Origin: Mordavella massiliensis
GTDB taxonomy: Bacteria; Bacillota; Clostridia; Lachnospirales; Lachnospiraceae
Assembly (NCBI RefSeq): GCF_016901695.1
Contig: NZ_JACJKS010000020.1
Span: 1 to 38,517 of the forward strand
Reading direction: 5' to 3'
DNA: 38,517 nt
This document shows positions 24,787-34,246 of the stretch, one piece after another. Numbering within the stretch: position 1 is the first letter of the stretch; every line of letters starts with the position of its first letter. The translations under genes were made by a program, and so were the position numbers. Below the pieces are notes generated by a model. That model was not told the origin of the DNA, made no database searches, and saw only the letters and a list, made by a program, of their open reading frames with translations.

Positions 24787-25485
24787 ATGATGGATTTACA
24801 AGGACTGTGGGAGAAGTACAGGGAGGAAACGGTATTTAATTACTCTGTTTTGCCGGAACATTTGAAAAAGCATGGAGAGCATCTGGTCGTGGAGCCGCAG
24901 ACACTCATCGTCTCCCGGGGAGAATTTCCCGGCAGCATCTATTTCATACTGGACGGTGTGGCTGCCGGCGTGCGGGAGTATGCGGACGGAAATGAATACA
25001 GTTATTTTCAACTGGACCGGCAGAATGGGAATATAGGACTTCTGGAGATTTTTGCCAGAAAGGAGAGCTATATCGCCACTATTGTCAGCATCACAAGAGT
25101 TGAGATGGTGAGGATAGATGCAGCGCTGATCTATGAGGCGGCGATGCAGGATGTCTCTCTTTTAAGACGATGCACAGCGCTTCTGGCAGACGATCTCTAT
25201 AAGCGGTCCGGCAATGACGGGATCCTCTATTATTTCCAGGGGATCGACCGGGTGAGATACTATCTGACCAGTTACTATGAGAGACACCAGGCGGAGGCGG
25301 AAAAAGGCAAGGTCACGGTCCATGCGGAATACCAGGACATTGCCAGCAGCATCGGAGTCAGTGTGCGCACGGTGGGGCGGAATCTGCAGAAACTCAAGGA
25401 GACCGGCGAGATAGGATCCTGGCACAAGAAGACGACGGTGTCGCAGGAGCAGTACAGGCAGATGCTGGAGAACCTCTATCTGTAA
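24787..25485 (+). CDS. Crp/Fnr-family transcriptional regulator
   Basis: 232 residues. An N-terminal cyclic-nucleotide-binding-like barrel (about 25-130; VVEPQTLIVSRGEFPGSIYF, ILDGVAAGV) is followed by a C-terminal winged helix (HAEYQDIASSIGVSVRTVGRNLQKLKETG). There is no FNR-type cysteine set for an iron-sulfur cluster, and the ligand is unknown. It begins one base after proC, so it is co-transcribed with it, and the terminator at 25498-25537 ends the unit. Whether it controls this operon or the nucleoside operon that follows is not shown by the sequence. Confidence 0.85.
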   Translation: MMDLQGLWEKYREETVFNYSVLPEHLKKHGEHLVVEPQTLIVSRGEFPGSIYFILDGVAAGVREYADGNEYSYFQLDRQNGNIGLLEIFARKESYIATIVSITRVEMVRIDAALIYEAAMQDVSLLRRCTALLADDLYKRSGNDGILYYFQGIDRVRYYLTSYYERHQAEAEKGKVTVHAEYQDIASSIGVSVRTVGRNLQKLKETGEIGSWHKKTTVSQEQYRQMLENLYL

Positions 25486-25497
25486 GAAAAGTGCATA

Positions 25498-25537
25498 AAA
25501 ACCAGGGCGGAAACTGTTGCTTCCGCCCTGGTTTTTT
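25498..25537 (+). terminator. Rho-independent terminator after the Crp/Fnr gene
   Basis: A 15-bp perfect stem (AAAACCAGGGCGGAA at 25498-25512 with TTCCGCCCTGGTTTT at 25521-25535) and eight-base loop, running into TTTTTTG. It closes the pucR-crp block and isolates the nucleoside operon. Confidence 0.92.
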
Positions 25538-25582
25538 GTCTGAAATGCCTAAAAAAGAGGGAAAGGAGGAAAACTGTACAAT

Positions 25583-26482
25583 ATGACAGAGAAAAAAGTG
25601 CTTGTCTACGGTTCTCTCAATCTGGATCACGTCTACAGTGTGGATCATTTTGCAGGGCCGGGAGAAACCATTCCGGCAAGAGACATGAAGGTCTCCTGCG
25701 GCGGAAAAGGTCTGAACCAGGCGGTTGCATTTGCCAAGGCAGGAGCACAGACCTATCTGGCGGGCAAGACCGGCAGCGGCGGGGATCTGCTCCGGGACAC
25801 ATGCCGGGAGTACGGCGTGCATACCGACTATCTCAAATCCTGCAGCGAGCCGGGCGGACACGCGGTCATCCAGGTGGATGCGCAGGGACAGAACTCGATC
25901 ATCATCTTCGGCGGTACAAACCGGATGCAGACGGAGGAAGAGATCAGCCGTGTGCTGGAACAGTTTGACGGGGGAGATTTTCTGATCCTGCAAAACGAGA
26001 TCAACAATCTTCCATATCTGATCCAAAGAGCGCATGAACGCGGGATGGAGATCGTGCTGAACCCGTCGCCGTGGGAGGAGTCGCTGCGAAGCTGCGGGCT
26101 GGAGCAGGTCTCCTGGCTGATCCTGAACGAGGTGGAGGCCTTTCAGATGACAGGGGAGCAGGAGCCGGAGGCAGTGCTGGATCAGTTCAGACGGATGTAT
26201 CCGGATATGAAGATCGTACTCACGCTTGGGGAGGACGGATCCATGTGCCAGAGCAGCGGGCTGTGTCTGTCCGCTCCCTGCGTCCGCACCAGGGCTGTGG
26301 ATACCACGGCGGCGGGGGATACATTTACAGGGTATTTCTTTGCGGAGATCCTGCGGGGCAGGACAGAAGAGCAGGCTCTGCGGACAGCCTCACAGGTTGC
26401 AGCCATCACGGTGTCAAGGCGGGGGGCTGCAGCGGCGATCCCGTATCTGCGGGAAGTATTAGATGAACAGGAAAGGAATTGA
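25583..26482 (+). CDS. rbsK: Ribokinase (PfkB family)
   Basis: 299 residues. It phosphorylates ribose to ribose 5-phosphate. Motifs are VYGSLNLDHVYSVDHF at the start, the substrate-binding CGGKGLNQAVAFAKAGA, NPSPW, and the catalytic DTTAAGDTFTGYF with the anion hole GAGD-like AAGD. Another PfkB sugar or nucleoside kinase is possible, but ribokinase fits the operon, in which nucleoside hydrolase releases ribose. The start has AGGAGG upstream. It leads the nucleoside salvage operon after a strong terminator; no convincing promoter is seen in the short gap before it. Confidence 0.87.
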   Translation: MTEKKVLVYGSLNLDHVYSVDHFAGPGETIPARDMKVSCGGKGLNQAVAFAKAGAQTYLAGKTGSGGDLLRDTCREYGVHTDYLKSCSEPGGHAVIQVDAQGQNSIIIFGGTNRMQTEEEISRVLEQFDGGDFLILQNEINNLPYLIQRAHERGMEIVLNPSPWEESLRSCGLEQVSWLILNEVEAFQMTGEQEPEAVLDQFRRMYPDMKIVLTLGEDGSMCQSSGLCLSAPCVRTRAVDTTAAGDTFTGYFFAEILRGRTEEQALRTASQVAAITVSRRGAAAAIPYLREVLDEQERN

Positions 26483-26486
26483 GAAT

Positions 26487-27089
26487 ATGAAACGAGGAAT
26501 AAAATATGATTTCTCTCTGCTGGCGCTTCTGCTGATACCGGTAGGTGTATCATTGAGCGTGGTGGGGTATCAGCTGTCAACGATCCTGAAGCTGCCGGTG
26601 TTTGTAGACCAGATCGGCATCATGCTGGTGTCCATGATCGCCGGCCCCTGGGTGGGCCTTGTGGCCGGCATGCTTGGCAATGTAGTGAACGGGATGCTGA
26701 ACCCGGTCTCCTTTGGGTTTGCGTTTGTATCTATGGCGCTGGGCCTGGTGTGCGGCTTTATGTCCAGGTGGAGATGGTTCACCAACATTTTCGGCATTGT
26801 CATCGGCTGTGCCATCATCAATGTGGTGACGGCCATGGTCTCCGGCGTCGTGTCCACCTTCATGTTCGGGGGCGTGACAGGTTCCGGCACAGACCTGGTG
26901 ACAGCGGCCTTCCTTGCAACCGGACAGGCGCTCTGGACCTCTGTGCTCTCCGCAAACCTGCTCACGGGAACCTTCAACACGATCATCAATTTTGCCGTAA
27001 GCTATATTATCGTGAAGCGGATCCCGGACCGGTTTCTTGTAAAGCTCAACTACGGAATGCCTTACATCAAAAAGAAGGGGGTAAGATAA
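26487..27089 (+). CDS. ECF transporter substrate-binding (S) component
   Basis: 200 residues with about five or six hydrophobic segments (FSLLALLLIPVGVSLSVVGY, FVDQIGIMLVSMIAGPWVGL, FAFVSMALGLVCGFMSRW, and others). The layout, and genes for the T and ATPase parts directly after it, identify it as the membrane S component that binds the substrate. Substrate is inferred to be a nucleoside because the operon holds nucleoside hydrolase, adenosine deaminase and nucleoside phosphorylase; a vitamin-type substrate is not excluded. ATG 26487 has AAAGGA nine bases before it; ATG 26463 overlaps the ribokinase end and is less likely. Its stop is adjacent to the next ATG (TAAATG). Confidence 0.85.
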   Translation: MKRGIKYDFSLLALLLIPVGVSLSVVGYQLSTILKLPVFVDQIGIMLVSMIAGPWVGLVAGMLGNVVNGMLNPVSFGFAFVSMALGLVCGFMSRWRWFTNIFGIVIGCAIINVVTAMVSGVVSTFMFGGVTGSGTDLVTAAFLATGQALWTSVLSANLLTGTFNTIINFAVSYIIVKRIPDRFLVKLNYGMPYIKKKGVR

Positions 27090-27827
27090 ATGAACAGCGC
27101 AATCGGAAAACTGTATCCTTCGACTAAATTTGCAGTATTGCTCCTGCTGGTGATCCTAAGCGTATTTACGCCCGGGTACATGCTCCAGTATCTCATGTTC
27201 CTGGTGGTGCTTCTCTTCAGTCTCTGCGCGGGGACGGCCAGACAGTTCCTAGGGACATTTTTCAAATCCATCTTCATCATTATTATTTTCATATTTGCCA
27301 TCCAGGTCTTCATCATCAGCAATGAAGATGCGCAGCCGATCTGGGCGTTCATCCATTTCTCCCAGACCGGGCTGAACGACAGCCTGAGCATGACGTCCAA
27401 GATCGTGGCGATCAGCTCCCTCGTCATCTGTTTTTTCCAGGTGACAGATATCAAGGATATCACATTCGCGCTGGAGAAATCAGGCACGCCCAGAAAGGTG
27501 ACGTTCCTCATCTCCTCCACGATCCAGTTGATCCCGCAGATGTCTGCTCTCTCCAAAACGATCACGGACGCGCAGAAGTCCAGGGGGATTGAGACGGAAG
27601 GAAGTCTTCTCATCCGGGCGAAAGCGTTTGTGCCCATGCTGGGCCCCCTGGTGCTGTCTTCCATCCAGCAGACAGAGGAGAGGATGCTGGCCCTGGAGTC
27701 GAGAGCATTTTCGTCAAAGGCGAAAAAGACGTCAATCTATGAGATCCGTAAAAAACCGGCAGATTATGTCCTGGATATCCTGTGCGTGGCAGGACTGATC
27801 GCCTATATTGCATGGAGGGTGATGTAA
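27090..27827 (+). CDS. ecfT: ECF transporter transmembrane (T) component
   Basis: 245 residues. Hydrophobic segments LLLVILSVFTPGYMLQYLMF and FFKSIFIIIIFIFAIQVFII, later cytoplasmic helices with the family's Ala-Arg-Gly-like coupling segment (QKSRGIETEG and LESRAFSS), match EcfT. It links the S component to the ATPase. The stop overlaps the start of the ATPase gene (TAATG), so they are translationally coupled. Confidence 0.9.
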   Translation: MNSAIGKLYPSTKFAVLLLLVILSVFTPGYMLQYLMFLVVLLFSLCAGTARQFLGTFFKSIFIIIIFIFAIQVFIISNEDAQPIWAFIHFSQTGLNDSLSMTSKIVAISSLVICFFQVTDIKDITFALEKSGTPRKVTFLISSTIQLIPQMSALSKTITDAQKSRGIETEGSLLIRAKAFVPMLGPLVLSSIQQTEERMLALESRAFSSKAKKTSIYEIRKKPADYVLDILCVAGLIAYIAWRVM

Positions 27828-29284
27828 TGGCAGTCATTTCATTGAAACATGTGAGCTACCAGTATCCGCTGGAAGACCACAAAGTAATCAGAGATATTTC
27901 TTTTGAAATTGAAAAAGGACAGGTGTGGGGGCTGATCGGCGCAAACGAGTCCGGCAAGACAAGCGTCTGCAATATCATCCGCGGGTTTATCCCGGAGATC
28001 TACCGGGGCACGCTGGAGGGGGACGTGCTCATCAAAGGGAAGAAGATAGAAGAGTACGGGCCCGGGGAACGGGCTTCCATCGTGGGATATTCTTTCCAGA
28101 ATCCATTCACCCAGATCTCCGGCGTCAAGGAGACGGTCTATGAGGAACTGGCTTACGGGATGGAGAATACGGGCGTCCCGCGGGAGAAGATGAAGGAGAA
28201 GGTGGAGGAACTGATCCGGATCTTCCATCTGGAAAAGCTGAGGGATAAAAACCCATATGAGCTCTCCGGCGGGCAGAAGCAGCGGGTGGCCCTGGCGTCC
28301 ATGCTGGCACTGGATCCGGAGATCGTGATCCTGGACGAACCCACATCCCAACTGGATCCAAAGAGCACAGAGGACATTTTTGAGATCGTGAAGCTTTTGA
28401 AGGAGCAGGGCAAGACGATCATCCTGGTGGAGCACAAGGTGGACCTGGTGGCAGAGTACTGCGACCACATCCTGCTTCTTGCGGATGGCCAGGTGGCCAT
28501 GCAGGGGAAGACGGAGGAGATCCTGACGGATCCGCAGGTGCTTGTATGCGGCGGCCAGCTCCCCCAGGTGGTCCTGTATTTTCTGGAGAGGGAAAAGCGC
28601 ACAGGGAAAAAGAACAAAATCCCGCTCACGGTACAGAACGTGAGCTTTGCTTATCCAAACGGCTACACAGCCGTGGAGGATGTGAGCATGGCGTTTGAAA
28701 AAGGGGAGGCTGTGGCCATTATCGGACAGAACGGCGCGGGCAAGACGACGACGGTCAAGCTGATGAACGGGCTTCTGCGCCCGACAAAGGGGGAGGTTCT
28801 GATCGAAGGGCAGTCCACGGCGGACAAGACGACAGCCACCATCGCCAGGAAGGTGGGGTATGTGTTCCAGAATCCGGACGACCAGATCTTCCAGGAATCC
28901 ATCTACAAGGAGATCTCATACGGCCTTGTAAAGCAGAAGATGGCGCCGGAGGAAGTGAAGAGGAGAACGCTGGATGAGCCGACGGCCGGGCAGGACAGGA
29001 AGTCCACGGAACTTCTCGGCGCGATCGGAGCCGGTCTTGCAAAAAAAGGAAAAATTGTGATTACCATCACCCATGACATGGAATTTGTTGTAAAATATTT
29101 TAAGAGGGTGATCGTCATGGCTGAGAAGAAAAAGAGAAGAGACGCTTCGCCCCGGGAAATCTTCTGGGACGAGGAACTTCTCAGATTCAGCAGCCTGAAG
29201 CAGCCCTACCTGTGCCAGCTCGCCAACCTGCTGGGGCACCGGGATATCCTGACCATCGGGGAACTGCTGGAGGTGACAGTATGA
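27827..29284 (+). CDS. ECF transporter double ATPase, second half missing its signature motif
   Basis: 485 residues in two ABC halves. The first is complete: Walker A GANESGKTS at about 38, signature LSGGQKQR at about 146, Walker B VILDEPTSQLD at about 168. The second has Walker A GQNGAGKTTT near 300 and Q-loop VFQNPDDQIF, but then runs from KMAPEEVKRR directly into TLDEPTAGQD (around 28961-28972). The helical region, ABC signature and Walker B strand (about 50-60 residues) are lost without a frameshift. D-loop and switch histidine (ITITHDMEF) remain. Double ECF ATPases usually have about 550 residues. One of the two ATP sites should be inactive. The start overlaps ecfT and the stop overlaps the nucleoside hydrolase (ATGA). 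Confidence 0.9.
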   Translation: MAVISLKHVSYQYPLEDHKVIRDISFEIEKGQVWGLIGANESGKTSVCNIIRGFIPEIYRGTLEGDVLIKGKKIEEYGPGERASIVGYSFQNPFTQISGVKETVYEELAYGMENTGVPREKMKEKVEELIRIFHLEKLRDKNPYELSGGQKQRVALASMLALDPEIVILDEPTSQLDPKSTEDIFEIVKLLKEQGKTIILVEHKVDLVAEYCDHILLLADGQVAMQGKTEEILTDPQVLVCGGQLPQVVLYFLEREKRTGKKNKIPLTVQNVSFAYPNGYTAVEDVSMAFEKGEAVAIIGQNGAGKTTTVKLMNGLLRPTKGEVLIEGQSTADKTTATIARKVGYVFQNPDDQIFQESIYKEISYGLVKQKMAPEEVKRRTLDEPTAGQDRKSTELLGAIGAGLAKKGKIVITITHDMEFVVKYFKRVIVMAEKKKRRDASPREIFWDEELLRFSSLKQPYLCQLANLLGHRDILTIGELLEVTV

Positions 29285-30222
29285 GATATCTTCTGATCGA
29301 CTGCGACCCGGGCCACGATGACGCCATGGCGATCCTGACGGCCTGCGCCCATCCGGAGGAGCTGAAGATACTCGGCATCACTACGGTGGGAGGAAACCAG
29401 ACGCTTAAAAGGGTGACAGAGAATGCAAAAAATATCCTCCGTTTTCTCTGTGCAGATATTCCGTTGGCATCCGGCCAGGAGGGCCCCCTCGTGAGGCGGC
29501 TTCAGGCGGCCCCCGAGGCCCACGGGGACAGCGGGATGGACGGATTTGATTTTGGCACGGGAGATTATCCGCTGGCATCCGAACATGCGGTGACATTCCT
29601 CTATGAGAAGATCATGGCCTGCCCGGAGAAGGTGACCATCGCCGCGCTGGCGCCGCTTACGAACCTGGCGCTGCTTCTGAAGGTGTTTCCGGAGGTGAAG
29701 GAGAAGATCAGCTGCATCAGTATGATGGGCGGCGGCATCAGCCACGGCAACTGCACGGAACTGACTGAGTTCAATATCTACGTGGATCCCGAGGCGGCTC
29801 AGATCGTCTTTACCTCCGGCATCCCCATCGTGATGGCGGGGCTGGATGTGACGGAGAAGGCGGCCGTTACGGCGGAGGAGATCGAAAGCCTGAAGACAAA
29901 AGGCAGGATCAGCCGTATGGCCGGGGAACTGCTGACGTTCTACCACGAGTCGGGAAAACAGTTCGGCTTTGTGGACAGTCCCATCCATGATCTGTGCGCA
30001 GTGGCGTACCTTCTGGAGCCAGGCATGTTCCGCGGGGAGCGCTGGCATGTGGAGGTGTCCACAGAGGACGGCCCCGCAAGGGGACTGACCTATGCGGATA
30101 AGCGGCTTGCCGGAAATGAGCAGAAAAACGTGCTTGTGCTGGAGGATGTGGACAGAGACAGGTTTGCGGGATTGTTTATAGAGGCCCTGGAACGGCTGGA
30201 TGCATCCGCATGCAGCAGGTAA
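29281..30222 (+). CDS. Inosine-uridine-preferring type nucleoside hydrolase
   Basis: 313 residues. The N-terminal DCDPGHDDAMAILTA motif provides the calcium-binding aspartates of this family; AALAPLTNLALLL, ISMMGGGISHGNCTELTEFN and YVDPEAAQIVF follow in the usual order. It cuts the N-glycosidic bond of nucleosides to free base and ribose. The exact base preference cannot be read. ATG 29281 overlaps the ATPase stop. Ribose from this reaction would be used by the ribokinase at the operon start. Confidence 0.92.
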   Translation: MRYLLIDCDPGHDDAMAILTACAHPEELKILGITTVGGNQTLKRVTENAKNILRFLCADIPLASGQEGPLVRRLQAAPEAHGDSGMDGFDFGTGDYPLASEHAVTFLYEKIMACPEKVTIAALAPLTNLALLLKVFPEVKEKISCISMMGGGISHGNCTELTEFNIYVDPEAAQIVFTSGIPIVMAGLDVTEKAAVTAEEIESLKTKGRISRMAGELLTFYHESGKQFGFVDSPIHDLCAVAYLLEPGMFRGERWHVEVSTEDGPARGLTYADKRLAGNEQKNVLVLEDVDRDRFAGLFIEALERLDASACSR

Positions 30223-30249
30223 AGTGGTAAGAGAAAGGAGGCTGCAGCT

Positions 30250-31275
30250 GTGGAGCGGGAAGAGAAGGATCTGAAAAGAAAAGAACTGAAGGGCAGCCGC
30301 TGGCAGTCTGCTCCGAAAGTGGAACTCCACTGCCACCTGGACGGATCCCTGAGCCGGGCGTTCGTGGAAAGCCGGCTGGGAAGAGCGGTGCCCATCCGGG
30401 AACTGCAGGTGGAGCCGGACTGCCGGAGCCTTCCCCAATATCTGGAAAAGTTTGATCTGCCCCTCGCCTGCCTGCAGGATGAGGAGGGACTTCAGGGCGC
30501 CGGCTATGATTTCATCCGGTCTGTGTCCGGGGAACATGTGCGCTATGCGGAGGTGCGGTTTGCGCCCTCCCTCTCGGCCCACGGGGATCTGACATGCGGC
30601 CGGGTGATCCGGGCTGTGCTGGAAGGACTGGAGAGAGGCCGGCAGGACTTTGGAACAGAGTACAATGTCATCGTCTGCGCCATGCGGGGCCAGGCCTTTG
30701 AGCAGAATCTGTCCATGCTGCGCGCGGCCCGGGAGTTCCTGGGGCAGGGAGTGTGCGCCGCGGACCTGGCCGGCAACGAGGCCGCCTGGCCTATGTCGGA
30801 GTACCGGGAGCTTTTTGCGGAGGCGCGGAAGATGGGCATGCCTTTCACTATCCACGCCGGGGAGTGCGGCAGCGCCGCGAATATCCGGGACGCGCTGGAT
30901 GCGGGGGCGGCCAGGATCGGCCACGGCATCGCCATGCGGGGGCAGGATGCGCTGAAAGCCCTGTGCCGGGAGAGGGGCACCGGCATCGAGATGTGCCCGG
31001 TGAGCAACCTGCAGACAAGGGCGGTGGAGAGGCCGGAAGACTATCCCCTGCGGGAGTTCCTGGACGCCGGGCTGAAGGTCACGGTCAACACGGACAACCG
31101 CACGGTCAGCGGCAGCACCCTGTCCGGGGAACTTGCTTTCGTGCAGGAGATGTACGGCATCCGTGAGGAGGAGATCTTCCTTCTTTTAAAAAATGCAGTG
31201 GATGTGTCGTTCGCGGATGACAGCGTCAAACAGAAACTTTACAGGGAGCTTGCAGACTGGAAGGAGGGAAGATGA
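30250..31275 (+). CDS. add: Adenosine deaminase
   Basis: 341 residues. It turns adenosine into inosine and ammonia. Zinc motif [11 protein letters not shown] at the N-terminus, HAGECG in the middle, IGHGIAM, and the C-terminal [15 protein letters not shown] (Asp zinc ligand) are typical of the Gram-positive branch. The start codon is GTG 30250 with AAAGGAGG upstream. The product inosine can go to purine nucleoside phosphorylase in the same operon. Its stop overlaps the next gene's start region. Confidence 0.93.
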   Translation: MEREEKDLKRKELKGSRWQSAPKVELHCHLDGSLSRAFVESRLGRAVPIRELQVEPDCRSLPQYLEKFDLPLACLQDEEGLQGAGYDFIRSVSGEHVRYAEVRFAPSLSAHGDLTCGRVIRAVLEGLERGRQDFGTEYNVIVCAMRGQAFEQNLSMLRAAREFLGQGVCAADLAGNEAAWPMSEYRELFAEARKMGMPFTIHAGECGSAANIRDALDAGAARIGHGIAMRGQDALKALCRERGTGIEMCPVSNLQTRAVERPEDYPLREFLDAGLKVTVNTDNRTVSGSTLSGELAFVQEMYGIREEEIFLLLKNAVDVSFADDSVKQKLYRELADWKEGR

Positions 31276-32465
31276 TGGACAGATATAAGAGGATTTTTGT
31301 GATCGTGCTGGATTCCCTCGGCATCGGCGCCATGCCGGATTCGCCGGAGTACGGGGACACGGATGTGGACACGTTCGGACATATCGCGCAGGCCGCCGGG
31401 CCCCTTTTGATCCCCCATCTCACCCGGCTTGGCATGCTGCATCTCCACCCGGTGGAGGGGATAAAGCCGGACCAGGCCCCTGCGGGAAGATACATGCGGA
31501 TGGCGGAGGCCAGCCACAGCAAGGATACGATGACCGGGCACTGGGAGATGATGGGTCTGAAGGTGGAGAAACCATTCCGCACCTTCACAGAGCACGGGTT
31601 CCCGCCGGAACTCATCCAGGAGCTGGAGAGGCGGTGCGGGAAGAAGGTGATCGGCAACCGCAGCGAGAGCGGGACGAAGATCCTGGATGAGCTGGGGGAG
31701 GAGGAGATCCGGGACGGGTCCATGATCGTCTACACCTCTGCCGACTCTGTGCTGCAGATCGCCGGCAATGAGGAGACCTTCGACCTTGAAAACCTGTACC
31801 GCTGCTGCGAGATCGCCCGGGAACTCACCTTAAAGGATGAGTGGAAAGTGGGCCGGGTCATCGCAAGGCCCTATGTGGGCAGGAAGAAGGGGGAGTTCGT
31901 CCGGACGAGCAACCGCCGGGACTACGCCCTGAAGCCTTTTGGAAGAACGGCTATGGACGCGCTGAAAGACGCCGGCTATGATGTGATCGCCGTCGGCAAG
32001 ATCCACGACATCTTTTCGGGGGAGGGCATCACGAGATCCCTCCATTCAGACAGCTCTGTCCACGGCATGGAGCAGACCTGCCAGATCTGCCGGGAAGACT
32101 TCCGGGGCCTTTGCTTCACGAACCTGGTGGACTTCGACGCCCTGTGGGGGCACCGGAGAAACCCGGACGGGTATGCCCGCGAGATCGAGAAGTTTGACGC
32201 CGGCCTTGGAAAGCTCATGGAGCTTCTGCGGCAGGACGATCTGGTCATCCTGACTGCGGATCATGGCAACGACCCCACTTACACGGGAACAGACCATACG
32301 AGGGAGTACGTGCCTTTTATCGCCTGGTCGCCCTCCATGCAGGAAGGCGGACCGCTCCCGGATGCACAGACATTTGCAGACATCGGGGCGACAGTTGCGG
32401 ATAATTTCGGGCTGGAGATGCCGGAGGGGACCATCGGCACATCCAGACTTGCAGAACTGGTATAA
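31275..32465 (+). CDS. deoB: Phosphopentomutase
   Basis: 396 residues, alkaline phosphatase superfamily. It interconverts ribose 1-phosphate and ribose 5-phosphate. Motifs are [20 protein letters not shown] (metal and phospho-acceptor region), [14 protein letters not shown], and [19 protein letters not shown] near the end. ATG 31275 has AAGGAGG seven bases before it; ATG 31272 is four bases from it and also possible. It connects the phosphorylase product to the ribokinase product in this operon. Confidence 0.95.
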   Translation: MDRYKRIFVIVLDSLGIGAMPDSPEYGDTDVDTFGHIAQAAGPLLIPHLTRLGMLHLHPVEGIKPDQAPAGRYMRMAEASHSKDTMTGHWEMMGLKVEKPFRTFTEHGFPPELIQELERRCGKKVIGNRSESGTKILDELGEEEIRDGSMIVYTSADSVLQIAGNEETFDLENLYRCCEIARELTLKDEWKVGRVIARPYVGRKKGEFVRTSNRRDYALKPFGRTAMDALKDAGYDVIAVGKIHDIFSGEGITRSLHSDSSVHGMEQTCQICREDFRGLCFTNLVDFDALWGHRRNPDGYAREIEKFDAGLGKLMELLRQDDLVILTADHGNDPTYTGTDHTREYVPFIAWSPSMQEGGPLPDAQTFADIGATVADNFGLEMPEGTIGTSRLAELV

Positions 32466-32478
32466 GGAGGAACATAGG

Positions 32479-33291
32479 ATGTACGGGAGACTGAAAGGAT
32501 ATGTGGAGACGATCCGCAGGAAGACGGACCTTGTGCCCAGGGCCGCCATTGTGCTCGGATCGGGCCTTGGGGCATACGGCGAACAGATCGAGGCGGAGGC
32601 GGAGATCCCATACAGCGAGCTGGAGGGGTTCCCGGTGTCCACCGTGGCGGGCCATAAAGGGCGGTTCCTGTTCGGCACGGCCCAGGGGGTGCCGGTGGTG
32701 CTGATGCAGGGGAGAGTGCATTACTATGAAGGGTACGACATGCAGGAGGTAGTCCTCCCCGCCCGGCTTATGGGCATGCTGGGAGCGCAGATCCTTGTCC
32801 TCACCAACGCGGCGGGCGGCATCAATACGTCCTTTCATCCGGGGGACCTGATGCTGCTTACGGATCATATCTCCTCCTTTGTGCCGAGCCCGCTGCGGGG
32901 CGCCAACATCGATGAGCTGGGACCCCGGTTCCCGGATATGAGCCACGTGTACAGCCCGGCGCTGGCGGACAAGCTGCGTACAGCGGCGGACGCCGCCGGC
33001 GTGGATCTGAAGGAGGGCGTGTACGCCCAGCTCTCCGGGCCCAACTACGAGACGCCGGCGGAGATCCGTATGCTGCGGGCTCTCGGGGCGGACGCAGTGG
33101 GCATGAGCACCGTGTGCGAGGCCATGGCGGCCCGGCATATGGGCATGGAGGTGTGCGGTATCTCCTGCATTACGAACATGGCCGCCGGCATTCTGGATCA
33201 GCCGCTGGATCACCGGGAAGTGCAGGAGACGGCGGACCGGGTGAAGGAAAAGTTCGAGGGGCTGGTGACGCAGTTCCTGCGGGAAATCTGA
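32479..33291 (+). CDS. punA: Purine nucleoside phosphorylase, PunA type
   Basis: 270 residues. It splits purine nucleosides with phosphate to free base and ribose 1-phosphate. Motifs are AAIVLGSGLGAYG, STVAGHKGRFLFG, MQGRVHYYEGY, LVLTNAAGGIN, LSGPNYETPAEIRM and MSTVCEAMAARHMGM followed by ISCITNMAAG, all typical of the trimeric class. AAGGAGG at 32464-32470 precedes ATG 32479. It is the last gene of the operon; no strong terminator is seen before the next promoter. Confidence 0.95.
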   Translation: MYGRLKGYVETIRRKTDLVPRAAIVLGSGLGAYGEQIEAEAEIPYSELEGFPVSTVAGHKGRFLFGTAQGVPVVLMQGRVHYYEGYDMQEVVLPARLMGMLGAQILVLTNAAGGINTSFHPGDLMLLTDHISSFVPSPLRGANIDELGPRFPDMSHVYSPALADKLRTAADAAGVDLKEGVYAQLSGPNYETPAEIRMLRALGADAVGMSTVCEAMAARHMGMEVCGISCITNMAAGILDQPLDHREVQETADRVKEKFEGLVTQFLREI

Positions 33292-33306
33292 AGCGGAAAA
33301 AATGTC

Positions 33307-33335
33307 TTGAAAAATGGCGCGGGAACCGATATTCT
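33307..33335 (+). promoter_or_regulatory. Promoter of the YitT gene
   Basis: -35 TTGAAA (33307-33312), 17-bp spacer, -10 TATTCT (33330-33335), about 50 bases before the start codon. Confidence 0.6.
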
Positions 33336-33387
33336 TTTTACGTACGCAGACGGTGATATGAGCAATTGCAAATACAAGGAGGTTCCT

Positions 33388-34242
33388 ATGAAAAAAGTTG
33401 CCGGAGAATATCTGTATATCACGCTGGGGATGGTGATCGTCACGGTGGCTGTCTACTTCTTTATGCTGCCGCTGCACGTCGTCATGGGCAGCATCAGCGG
33501 TCTGGCGCTGGTGCTCGTGCAGGTCTTTCCGCTTCCCATCTCGGCCATGACCCTGATCCTGAATGTGTTCTGTCTTGTGGCCGGTTTTCTTCTGGTGGGC
33601 AAGGAGTTTGGCGTAAAGACGGTGTATGCCTCCCTGCTCCAGCCGCTGTTCCTGGCCATTTTTGAAACCGTATTTCCCGACCAGAAATCCATCACGGGGG
33701 ATCTGATCCTGGATACGCTGGCCATGCTGGTGATCGTCAGCATCGGGCAGGCGATCCTGTTCCAGGTGCAGGCGTCCTCAGGCGGTCTGGATATCGTGGC
33801 CAAGATCTTAAATAAATATCTCCACGTGGAGATCGGGAAAGCCGTCTCTGCGGCCGGCATCGTCATCGTGCTGAGTTCGGCGATCTTCTATGACGGGAGG
33901 ACCGTGGTGGCAGGTCTCCTTGGAACGTACATGAACGGCATGCTGGTGGACGAGTATATCGGCGGTTTCCTGCGGAAAAAGAGGGTGTGCATCCTGTCCG
34001 ATCACTACGAGGAACTGACGGCATACATCCACACGGAGCTGAAGCGCGGGGCAACCCTCTACCAGGCAAAGGGAAGCTATGAGGGTGTGACGCGCACGGA
34101 GCTGGTGTCGATCCTGACCCGGAATGAGTATGCAATGCTGAGGCACTATATCCAGGAGACGGACCCGCAGGCGTTTGTGACTGTATCTACAGTCAATGAA
34201 GTGGCGGGGGTGTGGAACAAGAAGGACGGGAAGTTGAAATAA
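33388..34242 (+). CDS. YitT-family membrane protein with DUF2179 domain
   Basis: 284 residues. Five or so hydrophobic segments in the first 190 residues (ITLGMVIVTVAVYFFMLPLH, LVVMGS-like GSISGLALVLVQVFPLPISA, ILNVFCLVAGFLLVGKEFGV) match YitT; the last 80 residues (KKRVCILSDHYEELTAYIHT, GVTRTELVSILTRNEYAMLR) match DUF2179, a soluble ligand-binding-like domain. The function of the family is unknown. AAGGAGG lies six bases before ATG 33388. Confidence 0.9.
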   Translation: MKKVAGEYLYITLGMVIVTVAVYFFMLPLHVVMGSISGLALVLVQVFPLPISAMTLILNVFCLVAGFLLVGKEFGVKTVYASLLQPLFLAIFETVFPDQKSITGDLILDTLAMLVIVSIGQAILFQVQASSGGLDIVAKILNKYLHVEIGKAVSAAGIVIVLSSAIFYDGRTVVAGLLGTYMNGMLVDEYIGGFLRKKRVCILSDHYEELTAYIHTELKRGATLYQAKGSYEGVTRTELVSILTRNEYAMLRHYIQETDPQAFVTVSTVNEVAGVWNKKDGKLK

Positions 34243-34246
34243 TATC

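Noticed and set aside
29206-30924. 572-codon minus-strand open frame across the nucleoside hydrolase and add
   Set aside because: It is antisense to two genes with clear family motifs, and is low in protein-like features; a result of high GC.
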